From Candidatus Kapaibacterium sp. (lineage in GTDB: Bacteria; Bacteroidota; Ignavibacteria; Kapaibacteriales; UBA7675): a stretch of 55,058 nucleotides of DNA. The number at the start of each line of letters is the position of its first letter. Positions within the stretch are counted from its first letter, which is position 1. Shown here one piece after another: positions 8,736-16,889 of the stretch. The translations under genes and the position numbers were made by a program. The stretch spans positions 1-55,058 of the forward strand of contig JANQRB010000172.1 in the NCBI GenBank assembly GCA_028284775.1, written 5' to 3'. The notes beneath the pieces were generated by a model. That model was not told the origin of the DNA. It was given only the letters and a program-made list of their open reading frames with translations, and made no database searches.

Positions 8736-11700
8736 ATGAAGAACAATTTGTTAAGCGTGGCTATGCTGCTGAGCATGGCCGCAGCGCTCTCCGCATGGGC
8801 CAACAATATTCCGGTCGAAACGATCTGCGGCCCTGCTTGCCCGCCGATGTGCGTCAATACGCTCAATGGCAATATGTTTTACGAAAGGCCGGATCTATTT
8901 ATCCCGGGACAGGGTCTCTCGCTCGATTTTACTTTTGCCTACAACAGCCACCGTACGGCCCGGAACTTCGGCTATGGCAACGGCTGGACCTTTACCTATA
9001 ATATGCTGTACGAACTCGTGGGTGGGGGTCCGGATATCGCGGTCCGCCGCAGCGACGGACGCCGGGACGTTTACACATGGAACGGCACGGACTACGATCC
9101 GCCGGTCGGCATTTTTGACATCCTGGACGAATACGCGCCCGGGCAGTTCAGCCTGACGCGCAAGTCGGGGATTGTCTATTTCTTCGACGACAACACGCAC
9201 CGGCGTTTGACGAGTATCGTGGAGCCCAACGGCAATACGATCGCCATTGGTTATTCCGGCGGGCTGCCGACCACGGTCACAGATGCCACGGGACGCAGTG
9301 TTAACCTGACCTTTACAGGCGGTCTGTTAACGCAAATAGACGATCCGAATTTCACACCCGCCCGCAGCATCAGCTATACCTATGATGCGAATGACAACAT
9401 GATTGAAGTTACGAACGCACTCGGCAACTCCATCAACTACGTCTATGACGTCAACCGCAACATGATCCGCATTGAAGACGCCAACAACAATATCTTCACG
9501 GCTGCTTACAGCGGAACCGAGGTCACGCAGCTGGCTTCGGCGATTTCGCAGATTGACTTCAGTTATGTCGGTCTGCAGACGGTGCTGGAAGAGCAAATCC
9601 CCGGCGGCGGCATCACGATGATAACCTACACCTATGACGCGCAGGATCGCCTGATTTCGGCCATCGGCGAGCTGCCGGGCGGCGACGTGCAGTATGCCTA
9701 CGACGCCGACAACAATATCACGCAGATTACCGATGCCGACGGCAATGTGTCGGCATTTACCTTCGACACCCGCGGCAACACCCTGACCGCAACCGATGCG
9801 CTCGGCTTCCAGGAACAATGGACCTATGACCCGACCTTTAACAATGTCACGAGCCACCTGGACAAAATGGGCAATCTGACGCAGTTTACCCACGACGCCA
9901 ATGGCAACCTGCTCCAGATCGACCGGCCGCTCGGCGTGACGGAAAACTTTACCTACTTCGCCAATGGCAACCTGCGCACGTCGACCGACGGCAACGGCAA
10001 TACGACTTCCTACGGCTACAATGCCAACGGCTATCGTACGACGGTCACCGGTCCGCTGACAAACCAGAGCTTTGGCTACGACGATGTCGGCAATCTGATT
10101 TCCGAAACGGACGGCAACGGCAACACAAATACGCATGCTTACAACGCGCTGAACCGCATGACCAGCCATACCGACGCCCTGGGCAATACGACGCTGATGG
10201 GCTACGATCCCAACAAAAACCCGACTTCCTGGACCGACCCCGACGGCAATGTGACGACACGCACTTATGACGCGCTGGATCGCGTGATCGAGATCAGCTT
10301 TCCCGGCGGCGCCAACACCCAGTACACCTACGAAAATCACGACAAAGTCACGTCGTCCATCGACGCCAACGGCAATATCACGCTGTTTGATATTGACGAC
10401 AGCGGCAACCTGATGGAGATAATTAACGCGGTCGGCGATGTTAAGTCCTTTGTCCTCGACAACCTCGGCAACGTCGTGCAGATGACAGACGAAGGCGGCG
10501 GTATTACGAACTACGCTTATGATGCGCTCGGTCAGGCGACAAGCATCACCGATCCGACCGGCGAGGTTACCAGCTATACCTATGACGCAGCGGGCAATGT
10601 AGCAACGGTGACCTTGCCCAATGGCAACGTCCGCAGCTTCACCTACGATGCGCTCGGCAGGCTGATCGATGTCAGCGATCTACTGGGTCCGATCGAAACG
10701 AATGCCTATGACAACAATTCCAACCTGACCGGCCGCACCGATGCCAATGGCAACACGACGCTCTATACCTTTAACGCCGAGAACATGCTGACGGCAATCA
10801 CGGATCCCGCCGGCAACGCCAGCACTTTCGGCTACGACGGCGCCGGCAATCGCATCAGCGTGATCGATCGCAACAGCAATACGACGGCGTTCAGCTACGA
10901 TGCCGAAAATCAGCGCGTGAGCGACACCGACCCCGACGGCAATGTGACGACATACATCTACGACAACCGCGGCAATCTGAGCTCGATAACCGACGCCCGC
11001 GGCAATACAACATCCTTTCGATACGACAACCGCAATCGGCTGACACGCGAAATCTACCCCGATGCCACTACGCGCATCTTCACGCACGACAACAACGGGA
11101 ACATCACCAGCCGAACCGACAACAACGGCGATGTGACTTCCTATACCTACGACCAGCTCAACCGTCTGACACTGCGCGACTACCCCGGCTTTAACGACGA
11201 TAACTTCGGTTACGATGCCGTCGGCCGGATTACCTCGGCTTCCAATGCCGCCGCCAACCTGACTTTCAATTTCGACCTTGCCGGACGTCTGCTGGCCGAG
11301 TCGCTGAACGGACAAACGACATCATACAGCTATGCCGTCGGAGCAGGCGAACTTAATATGACCTATCCTTCGGGGCGCAACATTACGAAGAGCAACGATC
11401 TGCGCGGCCGTCTGAGCGACATTCTGGACGGCGGCGTGAACATCGTGAATTATGCCTACGATCCAGCCGACCGCTTGATTACACGCAGCTATCCCGCAAC
11501 GGGTAACTCGTCGGACTATAGCTACAACACCAATAACTGGGTGACATCGGTGGTGTTTAATCCCGGCGCCTTCGGCCAGTTCAACTACACCCTGAACAAT
11601 GAAGGCAGCCGGCTCTTCGAAGAAAAAGTGCACCATCCGACAAATTCGCGGGGTTTCTCCTATGACGACAACTACCAGTTGGTGCGGGATCAGGAAGGGA

Positions 11701-13055
11701 CCTTCGCGGGCGGCATCATCAACCCGGTCATCAGCCAGGAAGAATTCCTCTACGATCCCGTGGGCAATCGCCGCAGCACCGATTTTAACGGACTGCTGAC
11801 GACCTATACCACGAACAATCTGAATCAGTATACCAGTATTACGCGCGGCGGTACTGTCAATCCCGGGCATGACGACAATGGCAATTTGGTCTTCGATGGT
11901 GTTAACGCTTACGGCTATGACTTCGCAAATCGCCTCACGGATATCAACGGCGGCGGAACGGCATCGTACGCCTACGATCCATTCGGACGACGCATACAGA
12001 AGCAGGCAGCCGGCATTGTGACGAATTACCTTTATTCCGGCCGCCGGGTAATCGAAGAGCGAGACGGCGGCGGCGTTACGCTGGCTACCTATGTCTACGG
12101 CAACGGCGTGGATGAAGTTCTTTCGATGGATCGCGGCGGCGGCACCTTCTATTATTTTCACGATGCCCTCGGCTCCGTGGCGGTCGTCACCGATGGCGGC
12201 GGTACGGTGGAAGAACGCTATGAATACCGTGGCTTCGGCGAAACACTTGTATTCGATCCCGCATTCAATCCGCTGCCGGCAACGGCTATCGGCAATCCGT
12301 ATACCTTCACCGGCCGGCGCTTCGATGAAGAGTCGGGCCTGTATTATTATCGCGCCCGCTCCTATGATCCGGATCACGGCCGCTTTATGCAGCGCGATCC
12401 GGCCGGCTTTACCGACGGCGTCAACCTTTACGCCTATGTGAAGAACAATCCGATTAACTTCGCCGATCCGAGCGGTCTGATTGGCGTATTCGTGTCAGGG
12501 CTTTCCGGCAGCAGCGGCGGCGGCATCAGCGAATCGACGGGTATGCAGGATATGGCTACGACAACCAACCCCCAAATTCCCGGCGGCAGCCAGGAGTTTA
12601 ACTGGTGGCAGCCGAATGCGGCCACTCAAGCGATCTGCAAGGCGCTCTGCAAAAATCCGAACCAGCCGGTTATCCTGGTAGGCCACAGTCTCGGCGGCGC
12701 GTCGGTGATGTCCATCGCGCGCAAGCTGGACAAAAAGTGCATTAAAGTGGATCTGTTGGTGCAACTGGAAAGCGTCGGCTTTAACGACGAAGTGCTGCCG
12801 GGCAATGTCGAAACCGGCGTTAACTACTATGCCGGCAATCCCGGCCTGGTGCAGGGCGCGCAGAATGTGCAGGGTTCGCACAACGAACCGGTCCCCGGCG
12901 CCACGCACACGACGATCGACAACGCCGACAACAATGGGCACCTCTTAACGCTCGGCCGAATTACACAAGAAGTCGGCGGCGGCAACTTCGCCAACAAGAA
13001 TTGGCGCAAAAACAAAAAGAAAAAGGAAACAACAACCGAGAGCGCCGCACATTAA
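8736..13055 (+). CDS. RHS/YD-repeat protein with alpha/beta-hydrolase-like C-terminal tip
   Basis: The 1439-residue product has a signal peptide (residues 1-23), then a DUF6531-like entry region (VNTLNGNMFYERPDLFIPG). A long array of YD repeats follows (YDA.GNL...TDANGN), which by analogy to known RHS proteins builds a beta-cocoon. The RHS core ends with RRFDEESGLYYYRARSYDP, GRFMQRDPAGF and FADPSGL (near residue 1247). The ~190 residues after this autocleavage-type junction are different in style. They contain a GHSLGG nucleophile-elbow motif (Ser near 1318) and a later His-rich segment, as in lipase/phospholipase-type alpha/beta hydrolases. This is the layout of a polymorphic toxin with a variable tip, although here it has a Sec signal and no T9SS domain. 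No immunity gene is recognised directly downstream. Confidence 0.85.
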   Translation: MKNNLLSVAMLLSMAAALSAWANNIPVETICGPACPPMCVNTLNGNMFYERPDLFIPGQGLSLDFTFAYNSHRTARNFGYGNGWTFTYNMLYELVGGGPDIAVRRSDGRRDVYTWNGTDYDPPVGIFDILDEYAPGQFSLTRKSGIVYFFDDNTHRRLTSIVEPNGNTIAIGYSGGLPTTVTDATGRSVNLTFTGGLLTQIDDPNFTPARSISYTYDANDNMIEVTNALGNSINYVYDVNRNMIRIEDANNNIFTAAYSGTEVTQLASAISQIDFSYVGLQTVLEEQIPGGGITMITYTYDAQDRLISAIGELPGGDVQYAYDADNNITQITDADGNVSAFTFDTRGNTLTATDALGFQEQWTYDPTFNNVTSHLDKMGNLTQFTHDANGNLLQIDRPLGVTENFTYFANGNLRTSTDGNGNTTSYGYNANGYRTTVTGPLTNQSFGYDDVGNLISETDGNGNTNTHAYNALNRMTSHTDALGNTTLMGYDPNKNPTSWTDPDGNVTTRTYDALDRVIEISFPGGANTQYTYENHDKVTSSIDANGNITLFDIDDSGNLMEIINAVGDVKSFVLDNLGNVVQMTDEGGGITNYAYDALGQATSITDPTGEVTSYTYDAAGNVATVTLPNGNVRSFTYDALGRLIDVSDLLGPIETNAYDNNSNLTGRTDANGNTTLYTFNAENMLTAITDPAGNASTFGYDGAGNRISVIDRNSNTTAFSYDAENQRVSDTDPDGNVTTYIYDNRGNLSSITDARGNTTSFRYDNRNRLTREIYPDATTRIFTHDNNGNITSRTDNNGDVTSYTYDQLNRLTLRDYPGFNDDNFGYDAVGRITSASNAAANLTFNFDLAGRLLAESLNGQTTSYSYAVGAGELNMTYPSGRNITKSNDLRGRLSDILDGGVNIVNYAYDPADRLITRSYPATGNSSDYSYNTNNWVTSVVFNPGAFGQFNYTLNNEGSRLFEEKVHHPTNSRGFSYDDNYQLVRDQEGTFAGGIINPVISQEEFLYDPVGNRRSTDFNGLLTTYTTNNLNQYTSITRGGTVNPGHDDNGNLVFDGVNAYGYDFANRLTDINGGGTASYAYDPFGRRIQKQAAGIVTNYLYSGRRVIEERDGGGVTLATYVYGNGVDEVLSMDRGGGTFYYFHDALGSVAVVTDGGGTVEERYEYRGFGETLVFDPAFNPLPATAIGNPYTFTGRRFDEESGLYYYRARSYDPDHGRFMQRDPAGFTDGVNLYAYVKNNPINFADPSGLIGVFVSGLSGSSGGGISESTGMQDMATTTNPQIPGGSQEFNWWQPNAATQAICKALCKNPNQPVILVGHSLGGASVMSIARKLDKKCIKVDLLVQLESVGFNDEVLPGNVETGVNYYAGNPGLVQGAQNVQGSHNEPVPGATHTTIDNADNNGHLLTLGRITQEVGGGNFANKNWRKNKKKKETTTESAAH

Positions 13056-13131
13056 TGCCCTTCGTCATAGATTCGACCTAAGCTAATATTCAGGAATTAT
13101 TATACTTGTCAACAATTTTCGAGGATACATC

Positions 13132-13803
13132 ATGCATAATTCGATCAAACGATTGATCGCGGGGTCCGGCGCTGTATTGCTGCTTGCCCTCTTCACACAG
13201 ACGCTCGCTCCGGCTCAATATGCCAGCGGCGGCGCTCAGGATTTCGAAGGTTACATCCGGCCCTGTCCCGACGCCCTTCAGCTCGGCATCGATGTTACAC
13301 ACACCAGCGAAGTCGCAGCCGAAGACGGCTCCATCAGTTTAACGGTCAGCGGCGGCACGCCCCCTTATCGCTATTGCTGGTCGAGCCTGTACTACACCTC
13401 CGGCAACGAGGATATCGAGAATCTGGCGGCCGGCGATTATATGATCGTGGTTACCGACGCCCAGGGCTGCGACGCCACCACGATCGTACAGGTCGATGCG
13501 GGCTCCGTCGTCTCCTCCGCTTCGGAACGCCGAGTGGCGGGTGAGGCCGCTACGCTGGCCGTTACGCCCAATCCGAGCGAAGGGCTGGTGACAATCTCAT
13601 ATCGGCTACCACAGGCACAGACCCTGACGCTGGAAATCCATGACAAGCTCGGCAATGTCATCGCAAGCCTTCATAATGGCCGCCAGTCGGCCGGAAGCCA
13701 TACCCTGCCATTCGACGGCAGCGCACTTGCTTCGGGCAACTATTTTGTGCGCCTCCGCCTGAATAACAGCAGCATTACGCAGCAGTTCGCTCTCATGCGA
13801 TAA
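13132..13803 (+). CDS. small T9SS cargo with one SprB repeat
   Basis: The 223-residue product has a signal peptide (to about residue 25), then one SprB-type repeat (EDGSISLTVSGGTPPYRYCW through LAAGDYMIVVTDAQGC), then a T9SS type A sorting domain (VTPNPSEGLVTISYRL ... LASGNYFVRLRLNN). SprB repeats are known from flavobacterial gliding adhesins, where many copies occur; one copy makes this a minimal surface protein. GAGG six bases or so upstream of the ATG supports the start. It lies 76 bases after the RHS gene on the same strand and shares its terminator, so the two may be co-transcribed. An immunity role is not indicated, since the product is exported and has a sorting domain. Confidence 0.8.
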   Translation: MHNSIKRLIAGSGAVLLLALFTQTLAPAQYASGGAQDFEGYIRPCPDALQLGIDVTHTSEVAAEDGSISLTVSGGTPPYRYCWSSLYYTSGNEDIENLAAGDYMIVVTDAQGCDATTIVQVDAGSVVSSASERRVAGEAATLAVTPNPSEGLVTISYRLPQAQTLTLEIHDKLGNVIASLHNGRQSAGSHTLPFDGSALASGNYFVRLRLNNSSITQQFALMR

Positions 13804-13826
13804 CACGCGCAGTACATTCTTTACAG

Positions 13827-13866
13827 CGGCCGTCAATCGCCAGGGGATTGACGGCCGTCTTTTTTG
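13827..13866 (+). terminator. strong Rho-independent terminator
   Basis: A perfect 12-bp stem (CGGCCGTCAATC at 13827-13838 with GATTGACGGCCG at 13846-13857), a 7-base loop and a TCTTTTTT tail lie 24 bases after the SprB-repeat gene. Confidence 0.92.
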
Positions 13867-13933
13867 CCTTAAAATACGTGTGGGATACGTAATGCTTTTG
13901 GCCTTGTGATGTTGTAAGTTTATCAACCGGGTC

Positions 13934-14034
13934 CGTCGCGACGCGGTGGCGTAGTCCGGTCGCGGCCGGACCATGCAGGAAACCTGTGAAATTTTAGACC
14001 TCTGTGATGTACAGTCCGGTCGCGACCGGACTGT
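13934..14034. repeat. cluster of three TCGCGA/G-centred palindromes
   Basis: There are three dyads in 100 bp. CGTCGCGACG lies at 13934-13943. An imperfect AGTCCGGTCGCGGCCGGAC lies at 13953-13971. A perfect 24-bp palindrome lies at 14011-14034, with core GTCCGGTCGCGACCGGAC. They sit between a terminator and the next operon. They could be a REP-like element, a multi-site operator or an RNA hairpin series; nothing in the window settles which. Confidence 0.6.
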
Positions 14035-14115
14035 GAATCTTTTTCGACGACTGCGGCTCTTAGATGTCGGGATGTGCCTGCCCGGCTTGATCAAAAACTG
14101 TTCACAAGGAATCGG

Positions 14116-14688
14116 ATGATGAACATTCGGCTGGCTATTTTATTGTGTTCACTGATCGTCTGCCTACCGTCTGTCGACGGCAAGGCTTCCTGGTATGCAG
14201 GCGCCGGCGGATTCTACTTTTCGCCGACCGGGGATGCGGCCGAGCTCAATGATGCCGGGCCGGGAAGCAGTCTGCTCTTCGAGGCGCGCCACCTGTGCCA
14301 GCTTTGGTATGGCCTGCGCGTTGACTATGCCGATTTCGCGCGAGACGAAGCCGCGCTCTTCGACGATGCCTTCTACACAGACGGCCTGTACATTTCGCCT
14401 TCGCTCCGCTATAACTTCGTGAACGGCAAGAAATTCAGCTACGGCCTGGTGCCGTACGGACAGCTCATGCTGACGCTCAGTTCGCTGGGTAACAATGATC
14501 AGGAGAGTCGTAATGGATTGGGGGGCGCAGCCGGTGCCGGCCTGGCATATTGTGTGCCGGCCATGAATCGCTGTCTGATGCTGGATCTGCATCTGCACTA
14601 CTCAGCGCCGAACTTCATATCGCGCGCCGATGAGCGGCCCGCGTTTCAATCGATTAACCTGGGGCTTAACCTGAGCATTGCTTTATGA
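14116..14688 (+). CDS. outer-membrane beta-barrel-like protein
   Basis: The start is set at the ATG at 14116 (ATGATG, with AAGGA at 14106-14110); a more upstream in-frame ATG at 14074 would place polar sequence before the signal peptide. The product of 190 residues has a signal peptide ending near Val-Asp-Gly-Lys and alternating beta strands (YAGAGGFYFSP, LFEARHLCQLWYGLRVDYADFA, YISPSLRYNF, LVPYGQLMLTL, INLGLNLSIAL) typical of a small outer-membrane barrel. No exact family is recognised. It is the first gene of a four-gene envelope operon, and its stop codon overlaps the next start (ATGA), which indicates translational coupling. Confidence 0.75.
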   Translation: MMNIRLAILLCSLIVCLPSVDGKASWYAGAGGFYFSPTGDAAELNDAGPGSSLLFEARHLCQLWYGLRVDYADFARDEAALFDDAFYTDGLYISPSLRYNFVNGKKFSYGLVPYGQLMLTLSSLGNNDQESRNGLGGAAGAGLAYCVPAMNRCLMLDLHLHYSAPNFISRADERPAFQSINLGLNLSIAL

Positions 14689-15920
14689 AAGATCTTCTAC
14701 TCCACACCTTCGCTCGCATCCGGCTGCCGCTCCTTGTCGCTGCGCTGCTCACTTCCTGTGCGGGCTCCGACATTGTCCATCAGGATTTCGGCCTGCGTCT
14801 CAGGAAAGATTCGCTGCAGTCCTTTGCCGAGCTGCGCAGCAGCGGCGACCGTCGGGCCGACTCCTTGTTTAACAGATACAACTTTGTGCCCGGAAGCGAC
14901 ACTCGCATGCCGCGAAACCCGAGCACCTTGCGCGGTCATATTTATTCGCTGCTCACACTTCTACAACCGGACTCCTGCGGCAGCGACGACCTGACGGCCC
15001 GCCACTTTGTTGTATTCCGCGATACGCTGAACTTCGGCGGCGGCGATCAGACGCTCGAACGCATTGCATTGGATCACGTGGAGCTCGTCGGCCCGCAGGT
15101 CGGCCTCGACAGCAATTGGTTCGAGTATTTCAACGACCCGCTCGACCCCAATGCCATTCGCGAGGTGCCGAGAGAGACGGTCTTTTATGACCCCTGTTCG
15201 GACTGCGGCTGCCGCTCGCTGGACTTCGCCTTCGACTGTCCGCCGGGTGTGCCTTGCGCCATAGAGTGTCCCGATCGCACTTATCAATGGTATATGCTGT
15301 CGCTGCGCGGCGGCTATGCCTCATATAATGATGAAGTCGATATTAACAATACCACGGCAGGCAAAGATGCGTTCTATGGCTCCGTGACTGCCGGTATCCG
15401 CTTCAGAGGATTCTTCGATCTGCTTAACAACGACACGAGCGGCCGCGCACATTGGGGGCTTGGCCTGACCTTCGACAGCGGCGTCCCCCTGGTCAATTCG
15501 CTGGACGCCGCCGCCGAGAGCATCAGCCGTCCAAGCCTGATGCTGCACTTCCGACGCCAGTTCGGGCGGACACTCTGTGTACTGCCTTTTGTCTACGCCG
15601 AAGCCGGTGTGGCAATCGATGCGGCCACCCGGGACCTGTTTTCGATGAGCCTCAAAAACAGCTTTATCTGCAATTGCCGCGAAACAAACGCCGAGCTGGC
15701 CGCCATCTTCGACTCGCCTGTCGTTGACGTGGCGTTTCCCTTTTCCTGGGGCTTCGGCATCGGTCTGGATGTTCCCCTTGCCGATTTCATGGATCTGTCT
15801 TTCGACATCGGCCTGCGGTCGATGGCTTTCGCGGAAACGACAGCGCTCTTCCGCTTCGACGACATTCCATCGTACCGGCGCGTCTCGATGCTCCTATTGC
15901 GGGCGGGGGTAACACTGTAA
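14685..15920 (+). CDS. lipoprotein with C-terminal beta-barrel-like region
   Basis: The start ATG at 14685 overlaps the stop of the preceding gene (ATGA). Residues 1-~25 form a lipoprotein signal with lipobox Leu-Thr-Ser-Cys. Residues ~165-200 hold a cysteine cluster (DPCSDCGCRS, DCPPGVPCAIECP). The remaining ~210 residues alternate beta strands and end in LLLRAGVTL, like an outer-membrane barrel (MLSLRGGYASY, VTAGIRFRGFF, WGLGLTFDSG). A lipid anchor plus a barrel on one chain is unusual. The coupling with the upstream barrel gene and the two downstream lipoproteins suggests one envelope complex; the function is unknown. Confidence 0.7.
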   Translation: MKDLLLHTFARIRLPLLVAALLTSCAGSDIVHQDFGLRLRKDSLQSFAELRSSGDRRADSLFNRYNFVPGSDTRMPRNPSTLRGHIYSLLTLLQPDSCGSDDLTARHFVVFRDTLNFGGGDQTLERIALDHVELVGPQVGLDSNWFEYFNDPLDPNAIREVPRETVFYDPCSDCGCRSLDFAFDCPPGVPCAIECPDRTYQWYMLSLRGGYASYNDEVDINNTTAGKDAFYGSVTAGIRFRGFFDLLNNDTSGRAHWGLGLTFDSGVPLVNSLDAAAESISRPSLMLHFRRQFGRTLCVLPFVYAEAGVAIDAATRDLFSMSLKNSFICNCRETNAELAAIFDSPVVDVAFPFSWGFGIGLDVPLADFMDLSFDIGLRSMAFAETTALFRFDDIPSYRRVSMLLLRAGVTL

Positions 15921-15981
15921 TTCACGTACGGAAATCCTTAAACAGAATTAAAGGACGACTACTACTAATTTGAGTTAAGGC

Positions 15982-16884
15982 ATGAAAACAGGAACAATAC
16001 TCATCGGGGCTGCCGGATTCTGCATGACGCTGTTAACGGCCTGCAACTGCGATCCGCCGACCCAAACACGGACCTACGCACAAGTTTCCGCCTGTAACGT
16101 ACGAGAGGCGACGATTACGGAGTTTCATCCCGACCTGCTGCGTGACACAATACTGGTCAATCAGGAGATTGACCGTATCGACCAGCAACCCGACACTTTG
16201 TATTCAATTCACGTTTTCGAGTTCCCCGCCTCGCAGCAGCAAACCGGCAACCTGCCCAATGACAGCCGCTTTGTAAATACCGATGAGATCGCCGTCGCCA
16301 AGGAGGCCTTCAGCGTGGGTGGTCTTAACTTCTTTGCGGCAGTGATGGACCGTTTACCGGCCAATGAAGATTTGAGCGGCGACCTACTGGTATCTTCCGT
16401 GAATTTGAACAACGTCGGCGGCAATACGGCCACGCTGCGCTTCTTCGGCGACCTGCAGCGGCACAGCGACAATGTAAACTTCTTACCGGTCGACAATGAA
16501 GTCGCACTCGATTTCTGTAACTACGTGCGCGACATTCCGAGCGCGCGGCTCGACGATCTCAGCGCCAATGCCGAGCGTTTCGGCCTTACAGATGCGGGCA
16601 GCACGATATCGAGCTACAGCGCCGCATCAATGGCCGTGCTCGACGAAGAATGCAGTCGTCTCGCACCGTCGGTAACAGTCCCGACGATACCGGCGGCCCT
16701 GCAGACTGAAGTCCTTCGCCTGGCCAACGAAAAGTCGGCTGTCGACATCGAAGTCCGGATCGGTGATGTCTTCTTCTATCGCGCGCGCAACGGTCGTGAA
16801 TTTATCATGGCAATTGTCGATATCAGGGCTGGCACGCTGCCGCCCGACAAAGAACGCGTAACCATAATGTTTAACGAAATCTAA
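15982..16884 (+). CDS. predicted lipoprotein, unknown function
   Basis: The 300-residue product starts with a lipoprotein signal whose lipobox is Leu-Thr-Ala-Cys, followed by Asn-Cys-Asp. The rest has no recognised domain; its C-terminal part (VEVRIGDVFFYRARNGREFIM is close to its style) is beta-rich and ends in VTIMFNEI. It lies 61 bases after one lipoprotein gene and 5 bases before the next, so it is part of the same operon. A structural or assembly role in the same outer-membrane complex is inferred from that context only. Confidence 0.7.
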   Translation: MKTGTILIGAAGFCMTLLTACNCDPPTQTRTYAQVSACNVREATITEFHPDLLRDTILVNQEIDRIDQQPDTLYSIHVFEFPASQQQTGNLPNDSRFVNTDEIAVAKEAFSVGGLNFFAAVMDRLPANEDLSGDLLVSSVNLNNVGGNTATLRFFGDLQRHSDNVNFLPVDNEVALDFCNYVRDIPSARLDDLSANAERFGLTDAGSTISSYSAASMAVLDEECSRLAPSVTVPTIPAALQTEVLRLANEKSAVDIEVRIGDVFFYRARNGREFIMAIVDIRAGTLPPDKERVTIMFNEI

Positions 16885-16889
16885 GACGA

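Noticed and set aside
9327..12377. Long minus-strand open frames (337, 211 and 351 codons) opposite the RHS gene
   Set aside because: They mirror the YD-repeat codons and encode low-complexity Val/Ile/Ala-rich sequence with no starts supported by ribosome sites.
13132..13803. Immunity protein for the RHS tip
   Set aside because: The product has a SprB repeat and a T9SS sorting domain, which mark a surface cargo rather than an immunity protein.
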